Shown piece after piece: positions 33,302 to 44,262 of a stretch of 64,000 nucleotides of DNA (positions are counted from its first letter, which is position 1; each line of letters starts with the position of its first letter). Source of the DNA: Eutreptiella sp. 'Long Island Sound 2002' (taxonomy: Eukaryota > Euglenozoa > Euglenophyceae > Eutreptiales > Eutreptiaceae); assembly GCA_964036045.1 (NCBI GenBank), contig OZ038379.1:72260719-72324718 (forward strand). Reading direction: 5' to 3'. Position numbers and translations under genes: made by a program. Under the pieces are notes generated by a model. It was not told where the DNA came from, did not search any database, and saw nothing but the letters and a program-made list of their open reading frames with translations.

Positions 33302-36247
33302 TGACGCGTTCCCGTGGGGGGCCGGCCACGGGACGCTGCGGTGACACGCACAAGTGAGCAGGCAGGCAAGGCACTACGCTCACAAGGGCATCAATACGCC
33401 TGTGTCATGTGACAAAGCGTTTCAGAATCCTTGCCACTCTGCAAAGAGGGAACGAAAGTATGTACAGCAACACATCAGGATATGTACACATGGGGTTAAG
33501 ACTGGACTGGGGTAAGGGCATCAAGGGACAATAGACACTCAGTCCCGACTCATATCCCAATCCCAGGTCCGACCCTCTCAGTGGCTGATGGGGGCGGGGG
33601 CTCAAACACAACCCATGCCCTGCTCAGTCCGGACCCTGAAACCCTGCCAATGGGAGAGGTGTCTCGCACAGCCACAGGCGAGTTCCTGAGAACCAATCAG
33701 TTCCAAGGCCAACCGACAGTAGCTCCCCATGCTCCCTCAACGGCAGGTCCCAACTCCACTCTGAGCCAGAGATATGGCCCCGCCATTATCACCCAGGAGT
33801 TGGTAGCTGAAAATGGGCTGTTTCAGCCCAAACTGAAATTGGCTTGAAAAACTCCAAAATTGACCCCTCGTCCGGACCCGCCAGAGGTAGGGACGAGGCA
33901 ACTGACCCTATGCCCTTCGAGTACGAACTCCCTGGAGCCCTCACCCAACCTGGTTCCCTCTGAGGTCCCGGCATCAGGGCAACACGGATGAGTCAAGTGG
34001 GGTCATGATGCCAAAATCGCCAAAATTGGCGTCATTCCCACGCGCGGCTCGCTCGGCCAAGGTGAGGCCAATGGCTCACAGGGTAGGAGGCAGGACCTAG
34101 GACTTATATCTGAGTGTACAACTTGAATTTAGGTCCGGGCTCCCTATGGGCTTAGAGGAATGGGGCCGCCAATTGACCACACGGAAGGGGGAAATTGGGG
34201 TCCCAAAATTGGGTCATTTTGGCTGCCTGAAATGAGCCAAAATTCAGTGTGCTCCCAATAGTATATCTCCACGCCGGCTTGGAGATCGGATCCGGCATCC
34301 CATACGTGATCCACCAGGAGTCCAACAAAGACTCCCATGCCCTTGGCTCTCAAAGATCTCCATGCCACTCGGCGTGGTGACGATCCCAATTGGGTCCACA
34401 AATGCAAAAATGGCAAAATTGCCCATACTCAATTTGGCCTAGCGCCTTGACGAAGGCGGCTCCGCTTCGCCCACGTGGTGTGTGGACCATGGGGACCATT
34501 ACCCATAACACCCATGTCATATATGGTCCATTGGTCCATGCGTCCGGTGTGCACGAAGGTTAGAACATGGGGCACGGCGGGCAGCAAAAGTGGAAAATTG
34601 CTCCAAATGGCCAAAATTGCGCACACTCATGGTTAAGGCAAATGAGGCACATGCCCGACTCGGACCGGAGTGTGCCATAGGATTGGTATCAAGTCATATA
34701 TGTCCAACATATCTTCGGGGCGTCGCCCAACTCCTCCGGTATTGGGAATGGCAGGGTCGCCATGTGAGCCCATGATTTGGGATAGTCCCAAATCGCCAAC
34801 ATGGCGGCCACGGTATGCCAAGCCTAAGAGGAGTTATTCGCCGGATTCAAGATATGTTGGCTACCGAAGTATGTACCCTCATAACATACTTGAGTCATGA
34901 TGTCAATTGAGCGCAACGTTGAGATATACGTTCGCCACTTGACATCATGACGAGCCAAAAATGGCAAAATTGGCACAAAGACAAACCAAAGTGCCTTGAA
35001 AGGCACACAATTATATTATAATATCTTTGGCTTGGATCGTGCAATCAACTAATCCTTCTACACACAATGACTTGACACCAATGACCTTCGATCCCATATA
35101 TGTGCTCCACTTGGGGCGCCTTAAAAGGCTACGAGCGCTACTTCCCAAGTGGGCACATGAAAATATGGAAAATGGCAAAATACACACCTTGCTCCCAACG
35201 CATCGCTTCGGGATCACCACACAAGCTTTCCTTCACGAAGGTTAGGCTTGCAATTGACCGTAGGGAGTATGGAGAAGGGGCTTGCACAATATGAGGTCCA
35301 TTGGCGGGCTTGTCTTGGAGCAATGGGCCCGCCAAATGGGCACGCAACACAACACATGGCACATACCAAATATTGCCCAAAAATGTAGCTCCCACCACGA
35401 TATGTCATGCCCCTCCAAGGGCATAACTTTGTGTCAACCGCTCATAGGAACTCAAGGAGAGTTCCTATGCAACACCAACACTTGCGCGCTACACTCGAAA
35501 GCTATCTTAACGCACGCAATGTCATGGCCAAAGAGTTATAACTCAAACTCTACCCTCTTGACCATGATCCATTACACTAGCGCGCATGTGTGGAGACGCA
35601 AGGCATATAATGCTTCCTAAATTACATCGGGAGTATTGTGAATACATCCCACGTTTCCTTATCGTCAATACTCGCAAGCAACACGAGATATGACCTTCAC
35701 AAGTGGCCTCACGAATCAACTTTGTTTTGCCCATATCTTCAAGACAAATGGAGGGCAGGATAAAAGGGAAGTTGATTCGTGCATACGGAAGCACGTAGGT
35801 CCACTCGAAAGAGGTCAAATCAAGTGCGGGGATGTCGAAGTCGAAAATCCGATTTCGACATCCTGAAAAATTCGGATTAAGGTTGCGAGTATTAATTATG
35901 AAAATTGCTGAAGCATCCATGCAGTTCCTGGCGACTTTGGAGCCTTCGTCGCGGATAGCGTTAAAATTTCCATTATAAACAGTTAAACTGGCGGTTACGG
36001 TAAAGTCGCGAACCAACCGCCAGCAGTCAAAACAGTGAGTATCGGAACGGAAGCATAAAAATTGACGGAAACAATATGAAAATAAAACCCTGTTGATTCC
36101 TGATATTCTGATACACAAATCTCCGCTGGCGGTGCATCGGTTGCCGATGCGGGGCTTCACGGCACGGAACACGCCGTGCATGGGGTTAGTGGACCGGAGA
36201 CCGGTTGTATGCCGTAACCTGGCCATGGGGTTCTGGGTACCGCTTCA
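33302..36247 (-). repeat. Element A 5' LTR
   Basis: 2946 bp, in minus orientation (TGAAGCGG at 36247, ending GCGTCA at 33302). Conserved hairpin at 35830-35863. The candidate RNA 5' end is near 33424 if priming is Tf1-like, leaving about 120 nt of R-U5 and a U3 of about 2.8 kb. Confidence 0.9.
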
Positions 36248-36251
36248 CTAT
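36248..36251. repeat. Target-site duplication of element A, right copy
   Basis: CTAT; the TAT is a tyrosine codon in B gag, which resumes with CAG at 36252. Confidence 0.85.
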
Positions 36252-38825
36252 CAGACAGCCTACGAGCCACCTTCGGAGTCGGAGATGTCCGCGCCGATCG
36301 CCAGGGCGCATACGGCCCCCGAGCCCGCCCTGAACCACGACGCCGAGGGCTTGGAGAGGCCAGCCAGGGTCCGGACGGCACCTGTGCCCCGGCACGCGGG
36401 ACCAGAGACGGACGCCATAGGCGATACGCCCATGGGCGATGAGTCTGAGGTGCCGGGAACCGCGGGATGCGCTGAATCCGGCAGAAAGCACGCTGCGTGC
36501 CACTGCGAGCACGTGTCCTTCCTCATGGGCAAGTACCCGAAGATGGGGATGGACGCCATCGTGCATCGCCTTGACCGCCTGGACAACGCCAAGGACGGTC
36601 TAGAGGAGGACGTCGCGGGGATCCTGGACGATCAGTCGGCCGCGGAGAAAGACATGGAGGAGCTGCGAGCGGAACGAGACCGGTACCGGGAGAATCTGGA
36701 GCTGGCCCTGGAGAAGCAGCAGCGAGTGGTGGACAGCCTCCTCCACCTGGTGGAGGACATGTCGGGACGCCTGAAAAGGCTGGAGGAGCTACAGCTCCTC
36801 GCCTCGGGTACAGAGCTCCCGGCAAAGCCGGCCGCGGTAGAGTTGGTGGAGCGGGTTAAGACCCTCAGGAGCGCCATGGAGAAACCCATGGGCGGCCCTG
36901 CAGAGGCACCATACGCGCCTCCGCGTGTTGACCCGGGTGCGCTGCCGTTTGTTCCCATGTTCAGCGAATCCACAATGCTCGGGGAACACACGGCACCGGC
37001 TGGGTCCATGCGGGAAGGGCACGTAACCACGGACCCGAGGAGCCTGACGGTACAGATGTCGCATGCCGCCCAGGATGTACCGATCACAACGAATATGGTA
37101 GTTTATGCGGAAGAGAAGATCGAGAGCCAGATCATGCAGGGGCAAACCATGGCAAGCGCCGACGGACATGGTCGAGGTCATCCAGGCGGAGACCTGTGGG
37201 CGAAGGATCCCAATACGGGGATATGGACGGCCGATGGAGCAAATCCTTCCCGCATTCCGAACCCCATGGGTTCAGGCCCAACTGGACCGCACTCCATGGA
37301 GGAGAGGGATGTACGGGGAGTATACTCACATCCCCCGGCCACAGGTGGTATCCGTCTCGGTGGAGTGGTGGCTGGAGACGTCGGAGACGCCATCAGGATT
37401 GACGACCTCAGGGGAATCAAAATCCCCTACTACGATGGCAACCCCTCCAACCTGGATGACTTCATCCTGGATTGGGAGGACTTCGCCGAGGAGGTCGTCG
37501 GCGAGATGCGGGGAGCGCCGCGGGATAAGTGGGTATGCCGGACATTCCCACACCGCCTGGCGCAGGACCTGAAGGAGCTGCGGGATCAGATCCGGAAAGG
37601 ACTGATCAGGACGGAGCAGGCCTGCCTCCAGTGGTTGGAGGATGAGGAGCGGGTGGACGCTCCGAACCAGAAGCTGGAGGACCTGTGGTCCATTCCACTG
37701 CCGCTGGACCGCGGTGAGTTGCGGGTCCGGGAGTGGAACCGGTATCTGCGGAAGTACCGCAGATGCCTCAAGCTGGTGGGAGACTGGAACGAGGCCAGTG
37801 AGATCCGCCACTTGCTGAAAGACGTCCTCCCCGGCAACTGGAAGAGGAGAGTGGAGGACGAGGAGAAGAAGAGGGCGAAGAAGCGCGTGGCGGTGAGGAT
37901 TATGGCGGCGGAGGATACCCATGCGGGAATCATGGAGTTCTTCAGGAGGAACCTGGGCAAGCCCAACCGGATGTTGGTACTGAAGAACGCCGTGTATGTG
38001 GAGGTTTTTGGAGACTCCATGGGGCAAAGGTTGCTGCGCCTCAACAACGTGGAGTGGAGGCGCGGGGAGCCGCTGAGGATGCAGGTCATCTTCGCCCGCA
38101 TGAGCCTGGACGAGATCGTGAAGTACATCACGGTGGAGTTGAAGCTCAATGCGAAGAACGAGGCCCACGTGCAGGATCGACATGGTCATGGACAACGAGG
38201 ACACCGAGAAGACCGCCATCATCGGGAGATCCAGGAGGACACGGCCAACTCCGCGGAGGATGGAAGTGGAAGTGGCCAACACCACTGGACTGGGTCCCAG
38301 GAGGATCACGAGGAGGCCGATTTCTTCGCGTTTGTGGCGCACAACGTGAAGAACCATGGGCAGGATCGGTCCAGATGGAGCCAGGTGGGACCCAATAAGA
38401 ACAGAGCGCCAAGGAGGATCGGGAACCCACCGCTCTCGTTCCGGGTGTACAGGTCTCAGCACGACGGGTGCTCGGTCTGTTATGGCAAGGGGAACAACCA
38501 TGCACACGATCACCGTCAGTGCAAGGTGTATGAGGCGGACAAGAAGGCCTACTTCGCAGCCCACCCCGAGAAGAAGCCCAAGGAGCAGCGGATTTCCGAT
38601 TGGAAGGCGAAGGGCGGAGACGGGGAAAAAGGCCAAGGCAAAGGCCAAGGAAAAGGCGGAGGAAGAGGCTATGGTGGTGGACCTGGCCAAGACCGACGAG
38701 TGAGGTCGATCGAGGAAGTTGCTGAGGACATGTTGAGGACGTTGGAAGAACTCAAATCCCAGCAACGTGGTGGACAAAGTCCTGGCGGATCGCAGCCGGA
38801 AGGGGCTGCGGGAAGTCAAGTCTAG
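36252..38825 (+). pseudogene. gag: Element B gag, C-terminal part
   Basis: The frame resumes in phase after element A (QTAYEPPSESEM). Regions: coiled coil around 36590-36790 (RLDRLDNAKDGLEEDVAG onwards); capsid-like core 37420-37930 (YYDGNPSNLDDFILDWEDF, then VREWNRYLRKYRRCL); zinc knuckle with the spacing C-x2-C-x10-H-x2-C at 38469-38522 (CSVCYGKGNNHAHDHRQC); Gly/Lys-rich tail (KGQGKGQGKGGGRG). Clearly related to gag of A, but shorter and without the collagen-like block. It ends UAG at 38823-38825 in frame with pol. Otherwise undamaged, so the split by A is its only lesion visible here. Confidence 0.85.
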
Positions 38826-38864
38826 AGGAGCCCCCACGGGAGTGGGACCTCGGAGGTCTCTCCT
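38823..38864 (+). promoter_or_regulatory. Element B gag-pol UAG readthrough site
   Basis: GTC-UAG-AGG-AGC with the frame open downstream. Seven nt after the stop a hairpin CCCAC-GGGA-GTGGG (38833-38846) is followed by ACCT-CGG-AGGT (38847-38857). AGGAG (38826-38830) can pair with CTCCT (38860-38864), giving a possible three-way junction. Confidence 0.5.
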
Positions 38865-41800
38865 ACGAAAACCAGTGGAATCCTTGAGAAAGTGAAGGCA
38901 CATCGGGTGCTGGAGAAGGCTCCAGAAGAGCCAAAACCACTGAGTTTCGCCACTCCCAGCCCCTGGAGCGCCCTGCCAAGGGAAGTACATGTGGGTACGG
39001 GACATGGCAAGAAGGAAGGAGCGACCACGGAGAGCCCCGTGGATGGGCAGGACCAACCCAAGATCTACACCATCCGTGACCATACCCTTGAAGTCCTGAT
39101 GCACCCGGACGTGCTAGAGTTGCATGCCGTGAGAGTCGTCCATACACCTCATGGCAACGAGTGGCAGTTGCACTTGAAAGTGCGAGTACGGTGCGGACGA
39201 GAGGAGAAGGTCGTGGATGTGTTAGTGGATACGGGTGCCCAGGTGAGCCTGGTCCGGAGAGGGTTGTCCAAGGAGGAACTCCTGCAGCCCAGCCGGAGAC
39301 CGGTTCGCCTGAAGGTCGCCAACGGAGAGATTATGGGTGGGGGGACCAATAAGGCAACTATCAGCATGGAATTCGGGGAGCATGAGCGCTTGAACCGCCC
39401 TGATCAGGCGAAGAGAAGCACTGTATCCGGGAATTTCTATGTGGCCGACATTACAGATTGGGATATGATCATGGGGTATGACTTCATGGTGGCAAACGCC
39501 ATTGGAGCCCTTCCCCATCGTGCAACGGTGGTCCGGGAGGACGATGAATGCCTCACATGGCTGTCCACCGATTATGCGTGCGGGTCATCCCAATGGAATG
39601 CCGAGGAAGAGGATCGGATCGTCCGAGCGGTGCAAGCTGTGGGTGCCAAGTCCAGAGGAGACCGTGGAGTTCAGCTCACGGAGTATGGAATGGCGCCGCA
39701 AGTGTACGCCAGGATGATTCAGACGCTGGGAGCTGAAGTGCCCGAGACGGACGTCTTCGCTTCCTGGGATGCCCCACTTCTGCGGAAGTGTAAGAGGCAT
39801 TGGCATCGAGGAGACTCAGCCCCGCACAGGCATTGGGGTTTGAAGGAGTGGGGGCCCATGTATTGGCATGGCTCCCTGGATAACACCAGACGTACGGTGG
39901 AGAAGATCGTCGCGGATAGGGCGAAGGGGATCCTGGTCATAACCGGCAGAGGATCCACCCCATGTCCGCTGGGGGCTCTCAAGTCAACGCTGGACTCCAT
40001 CACCCTGAACGAGATGTCATTCGGGCCAGAGGAGGAGTTGTTCATCGACGCCAAGGGTGTATCAATGCCCTCCCCGGGTCAGGCGTGGGGTACCAAGGCT
40101 TTCCTGGTGGATGGGGCGCAAGCCCAGCCCACGGGTGATGAAGCATTCATCAGTAGGGTGGAGGCAGTGCCCATGAAGGTCATGTTTGAGCCCAAGGAGG
40201 GGACGGATCAGCCTATTGATGGCATTGACGTCCTCCCCAACGCCGAGATCAACGACGTCGTCAAATACATGCGGATGGGGATGCACGATCGTGTGGCAGC
40301 CAAGAAGAGGCGGGCCATGGTCACATCTCCGCATTGGTGGGATGACAAGATGTTGGTCACCGGCAAGTACGAGAAGGACGAGTTCGTGGCGGAGGTCATG
40401 GATCACATCACGGACCAATACGATGGTCCGGTTGGGTCGGACCCACCAACATGGGATTTTCCAAGAATGGGTGCCGATAGCGACAGTCACCAGCCCGATG
40501 CCGCAAATTTCTGGAGATTATCGGTGGGAAGAGCTCCCCACGTCGATGAAGATGGCATATCGGACGAGGAGAAATCGGAATCAGACCCAGAAGAGGCCTA
40601 TACCGCAGTGCGATCGGTTGTATCTATACCGAAGCAAGCGGCTGAAGAGGCCCAGGAGAACCCGAAGGTCGCCGAGCTGAAGGAGAGGCTGATCAAGGCC
40701 TATCCGCGGCTATTCAGTGGAGTCGCCAACAAGAACCCTCCAGATCGTGGGAGGTTTGGTACAGCGATGATCAAGCTGAAGCCGAACCCGAAGATCTATC
40801 GTCATCGGGAATACCAACTTCAGGGCGATCGGGCCGAGGCCATGAAGAAGCTGTTGGCCGAGTTCATTGAGCGGGGATGGATCGAACCCTCCGACAGTGA
40901 GTGGGCCAGCCCAGCCTTCATCGTGCCCAAGAAGGCGAAGGGCGAGTGGAGGTTGGTGGTTGATTACAGAGGTTTGAACGAGCAGACCGAGCACGACTTG
41001 TACTCGCTTCCCCTGATCGACTCCATCCTCCAAAAGCAACAGAAAAAGCAGATTTTCACGGTGTTGGACCTGAAACACGGTTACCACCAGATGCCGCTAC
41101 ACCCGGACTCCAGGCCCTGCACAGCGATGTCGACGCCGCTGGGGCCCATGCAGTGGAAAGTGGTGCCTATGGGTGCCAAGAATGGCAACGCCGCTTTCCA
41201 GCGCATGATGGAGGACCTACTCGGTCCTGTCCGGGACTGTGCCGATCCCTTCGTGGATGACATCATCATCGGGTCTGGCACGGAGAACATGACTGAGGAC
41301 GAGCTCATCGACGCGCATGAGAAGGATCTGCGCCGAGTGCTCAGCGAGTTGGACAAGCACAACATGGTGTGCAAGCCCACCAAAGCCTCACTCTTCGTGA
41401 AGGAAGTGGAGTTCGCGGGTCACGTGGTTGGTCACGGGCAACGGCGTCCCATGCCTGGGAAGCTGGCGTCCCTGCACCACTGGGAGAAGCCCCAGACCAT
41501 CAGCGAACTCCGGTCCTTCATGGGGTTCTGCAATTACTATTCGGGCTACGTCCGGATGTATGCAGAACTCTCGGGGCCGCTGCACAAGATGCTGCAGGTG
41601 GGGAAGTTCGATGGCCATAAGGGGAGTAAGAAGAAGCTTGCCTGGACCCCTGAGGCTGAAGATGCGTTCAACAGCCTGAAGGAGCGACTCCTGGGGCAGT
41701 TGGGGCTGTTCCTGGTGGATCCGGAAAAGGGATTCGTGCTACGGACAGACGCTTCGGACTATGCCGTGGGGGCAGTCCTCGAGCAAGTCCGGGACGACGG

Positions 41801-43868
41801 GACTCATGTTCCCGTGGCGTTTTGGAGCAGGATCCTGGCCGAGGGCCAACGCCGAACATGGACCGCGAGAGAGAAGGAGACATACGCCATTGTATGTGCG
41901 CTCAGGAAGTGGTCCGGCCACATCGGACTGCAACCGGTGGTGGTTTGCACGGACCACCAGTCCCTACAGAGCTGGCACAAGGAGCATGTCGACACCCCTG
42001 ATGGCACAAGACGTTCGCCAAGTTCGACCTCAGCGTCCTGTACGTCCCGGGAAAGGACAACACTGTGGCAGATTGCCTCAGTCGCTGGGCCTACCCCGCG
42101 GGCAAGGCGTGGATGGACATATCCAGCCATGGCGACGCCGAGGAGACCGAGGAAGCCAAGCGCATTATCAAAATGGAGAAGTCCATGGAGCAAGAGGGGG
42201 TCAAGTGCTTTGTGGTGATGGCAAACCGTACGGACCTGGCCAAGTTCCGAGGTGCCCGCGTCCAAGCTATTCGAGAGGAAATCCTCAAGCAATGGATGGT
42301 GGCCCCTGTAGAGCTAGTCAGCTCGGTGCTCACAGAGGACTGGTCGGATGACTATGCGGCATCCGAGCACTGGAGCAAGTACTGGAATGCCGTGAGCGCC
42401 CCGTCAGACGACGAATGGCCCGAGGGCTTGACCGAGGATGGAGACAAGTTGTTCCTCAAGGACAAGCTGCTGGTGCCCGAAAACCGAGTGGAGGAGCTCA
42501 TTGACCATTGGCACAACGCCCAGCTCATGCACCCTGGCCGAGACAAGATGCAGCAGGACCTGGAGTGGCGTTTCAAGTTCCCACCGGGGTACTACGCCAT
42601 CCTGGATAGGTACTGCAGCGACTGTGCCGTGTGTCGGGCCACGAAGAGCCCCAACCACTCCACAGCGGGAAACCCGGTGTATACGGCTATACTGGAAGCC
42701 CCTATGCGGTCCGTGGCCATGGATGTGTTCGCCATGCCTGAGGTCACCGTGGACGGGGAGATCTACGACTGTGTCATCCTGGCGGTGGACAGGCACAGCG
42801 GCTATATCGTGGCAGTCCCGGGCAAGAAGTCCAAGAAGAAGGACAAGAAGGACAAGCATGGTGTGGGGCTGCAGGCCAAGACCGTCGCTAATGCCATGAT
42901 CAGGCATTGGCTGACGATTTTCGATGTCCCAGCTGTCATCTGCAGCGATCGGGGCAGTCCATTCGTGGGGGCGTGCTTCAAGACGATGTGCAAGCACATG
43001 GGGATTCGGCACGCCAAGACCGTGGCATACCACAGCTGGTCGAATGGCTGGGCTGAGGTGGCCGGGCGGCAGATGTTTGAGAAGTTCCGCCAGCTGCACA
43101 TCGACGAACCGGGCCGGAATTGGTACAATTCGCTGTAGAGAGTACTCCAAGCGTATCACGACCTTCCGGGACCCACTGGACTGTCGCCCCATCGCATCCT
43201 GTTCCTACGGGATCGAGTGTCACGCACTCTCCCGTGGTTGAACCATGGCAAGGTGGCCCGGGATGCGAACGCCATGATGGCTGAGGCGGACGACACGGCA
43301 GCAAGAGGTGTGTAAGGCACTTCAGGACGAGCATGACAAGAGGGCCAAGTACTTCAAGCAGGGAAAAGTCCAGAAGTATGCTCTCCAAGACACCGTATGG
43401 GTGGAGCGGCACCACAAGGATGTCCTGTCCAGGCATCGGCAGGCGTCTTGGTATGTGCCGGGGGTAATCGTGCGGAAGGTCGGGCAGGATGTGTATGCGG
43501 TTCGTGTGGGGGATAACAAGATCCTGGACCGTGACCATACCCAGCTTCGTCCACGAGCACCAGACCCCAGCGGACGTCCTGTCACCTTCGAGTTCACGGC
43601 CGGCGATGTGGACTCCGACGACGAGGGTGAGGACGACGACTTCACCGCTGAGAAGATCCTGGCGGACAAGCCAGACCCGGGGACGCCTAGGGGGAGGCTT
43701 TATAAGGTCCGTTGGAAGAGATTCGCCGCATCCAGGGATTCGCCGGAACCTCCGAGCAGTTTCGTGCCGAGGTATACCACGGTCTGGATGGACTACCTGA
43801 AGAAAAAGCATATTTCTTTGGATGTCAAGGACGTGTTGGTCCATTTGGTTGCTGCTGTAGCGCCGTAA
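38826..43868 (+). pseudogene. pol: Element B pol (protease to chromodomain), broken
   Basis: Same frame as gag after UAG. Protease DTGA at 39228; Dam-like region at about 39670-40000 (ETDVFASWDAP); RT with VLDLKHG near 41060 and FVDD at 41250-41261; RNase H near 41740 (LRTDASDYAVG). At 41999-42002 about 22 bases are missing relative to A, shifting the frame. The integrase continues in the new frame (HNAQLMHPGRDK, CAVCRATK, VAMDVFAMPEV, ICSDRGSPFVG, SNGWAEVAG). A TAG at 43136-43138 replaces a tryptophan codon. Sequence resembling A resumes until a second frame change near 43310, after which the integrase tail and chromodomain (FTAEKILADKP, LYKVRWKRFA) finish at 43868. The nonsense codon and both shifts make it inactive. 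Confidence 0.88.
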
Positions 43869-44251
43869 TTGATCCCCCCTTGGCATTTTGTTTGTTCCTG
43901 TGATTGAGGAGACGGGTGAGGGCCTTCATCCGGGGATTTTTCGGACTTGATCGGCCATATACCCCCTTCACTCGATCTCCACGTATATATTTCATCGTGG
44001 TATACGTATTTAGATCGATCGACGACGTTTTCCTATCTTTGCTCCCCTTGGTCCATGTTGTAGATCAAGAGGAGACCGGATATGGCGTAGGGCACCGATT
44101 TTCAGTGTCCTCACCCCTCCCTTGGGGCGTGGGGGACGCCTACGACGTGTGTGGGGCCTCCATGTGTCCTTGGGACATGGGGGGGGGGTTTGGAGCCCAT
44201 TGGGGTCCTCTCGTCCTCTCTTCAATGACTTCTGAGCGGTAACAACGCTCT
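43869..44251 (+). other. Element B 3' untranslated region
   Basis: About 0.4 kb with no open frame of note, much shorter than the 1.5-kb 3' UTR of element A. Contains a G-run at 44180-44189. Confidence 0.6.
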
Positions 44252-44262
44252 GAGAAGGGGGG
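44252..44262 (+). promoter_or_regulatory. Element B polypurine tract
   Basis: GAGAAGGGGGG directly upstream of the 3' LTR start TGAAGCCGG. Confidence 0.8.

Larger units (their letters stand above)
19051..36247 (-). mobile_element. Ty3/gypsy chromovirus A, apparently intact coding, nested in B
   Basis: 17,197 bp on the minus strand. LTRs of exactly 2946 bp each, self-primer-type site, a gag of about 1445 codons, one UAG, a pol of about 1670 codons with all catalytic residues, a chromodomain, a 1.5-kb 3' UTR and a polypurine tract. Target duplication CTAT. About 38 LTR mismatches by hand count. It is the youngest dated insertion in the window and the only element whose gag and pol both read through without damage. 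Confidence 0.9.

Noticed and set aside
37326-39104. 592-codon minus-strand open frame opposite B gag/pol
   Set aside because: Mirror of a GC-rich real gene; no domain, and other long antisense frames (for example opposite A pol at 23629-24855 and C gag at 58790-60325) behave the same.
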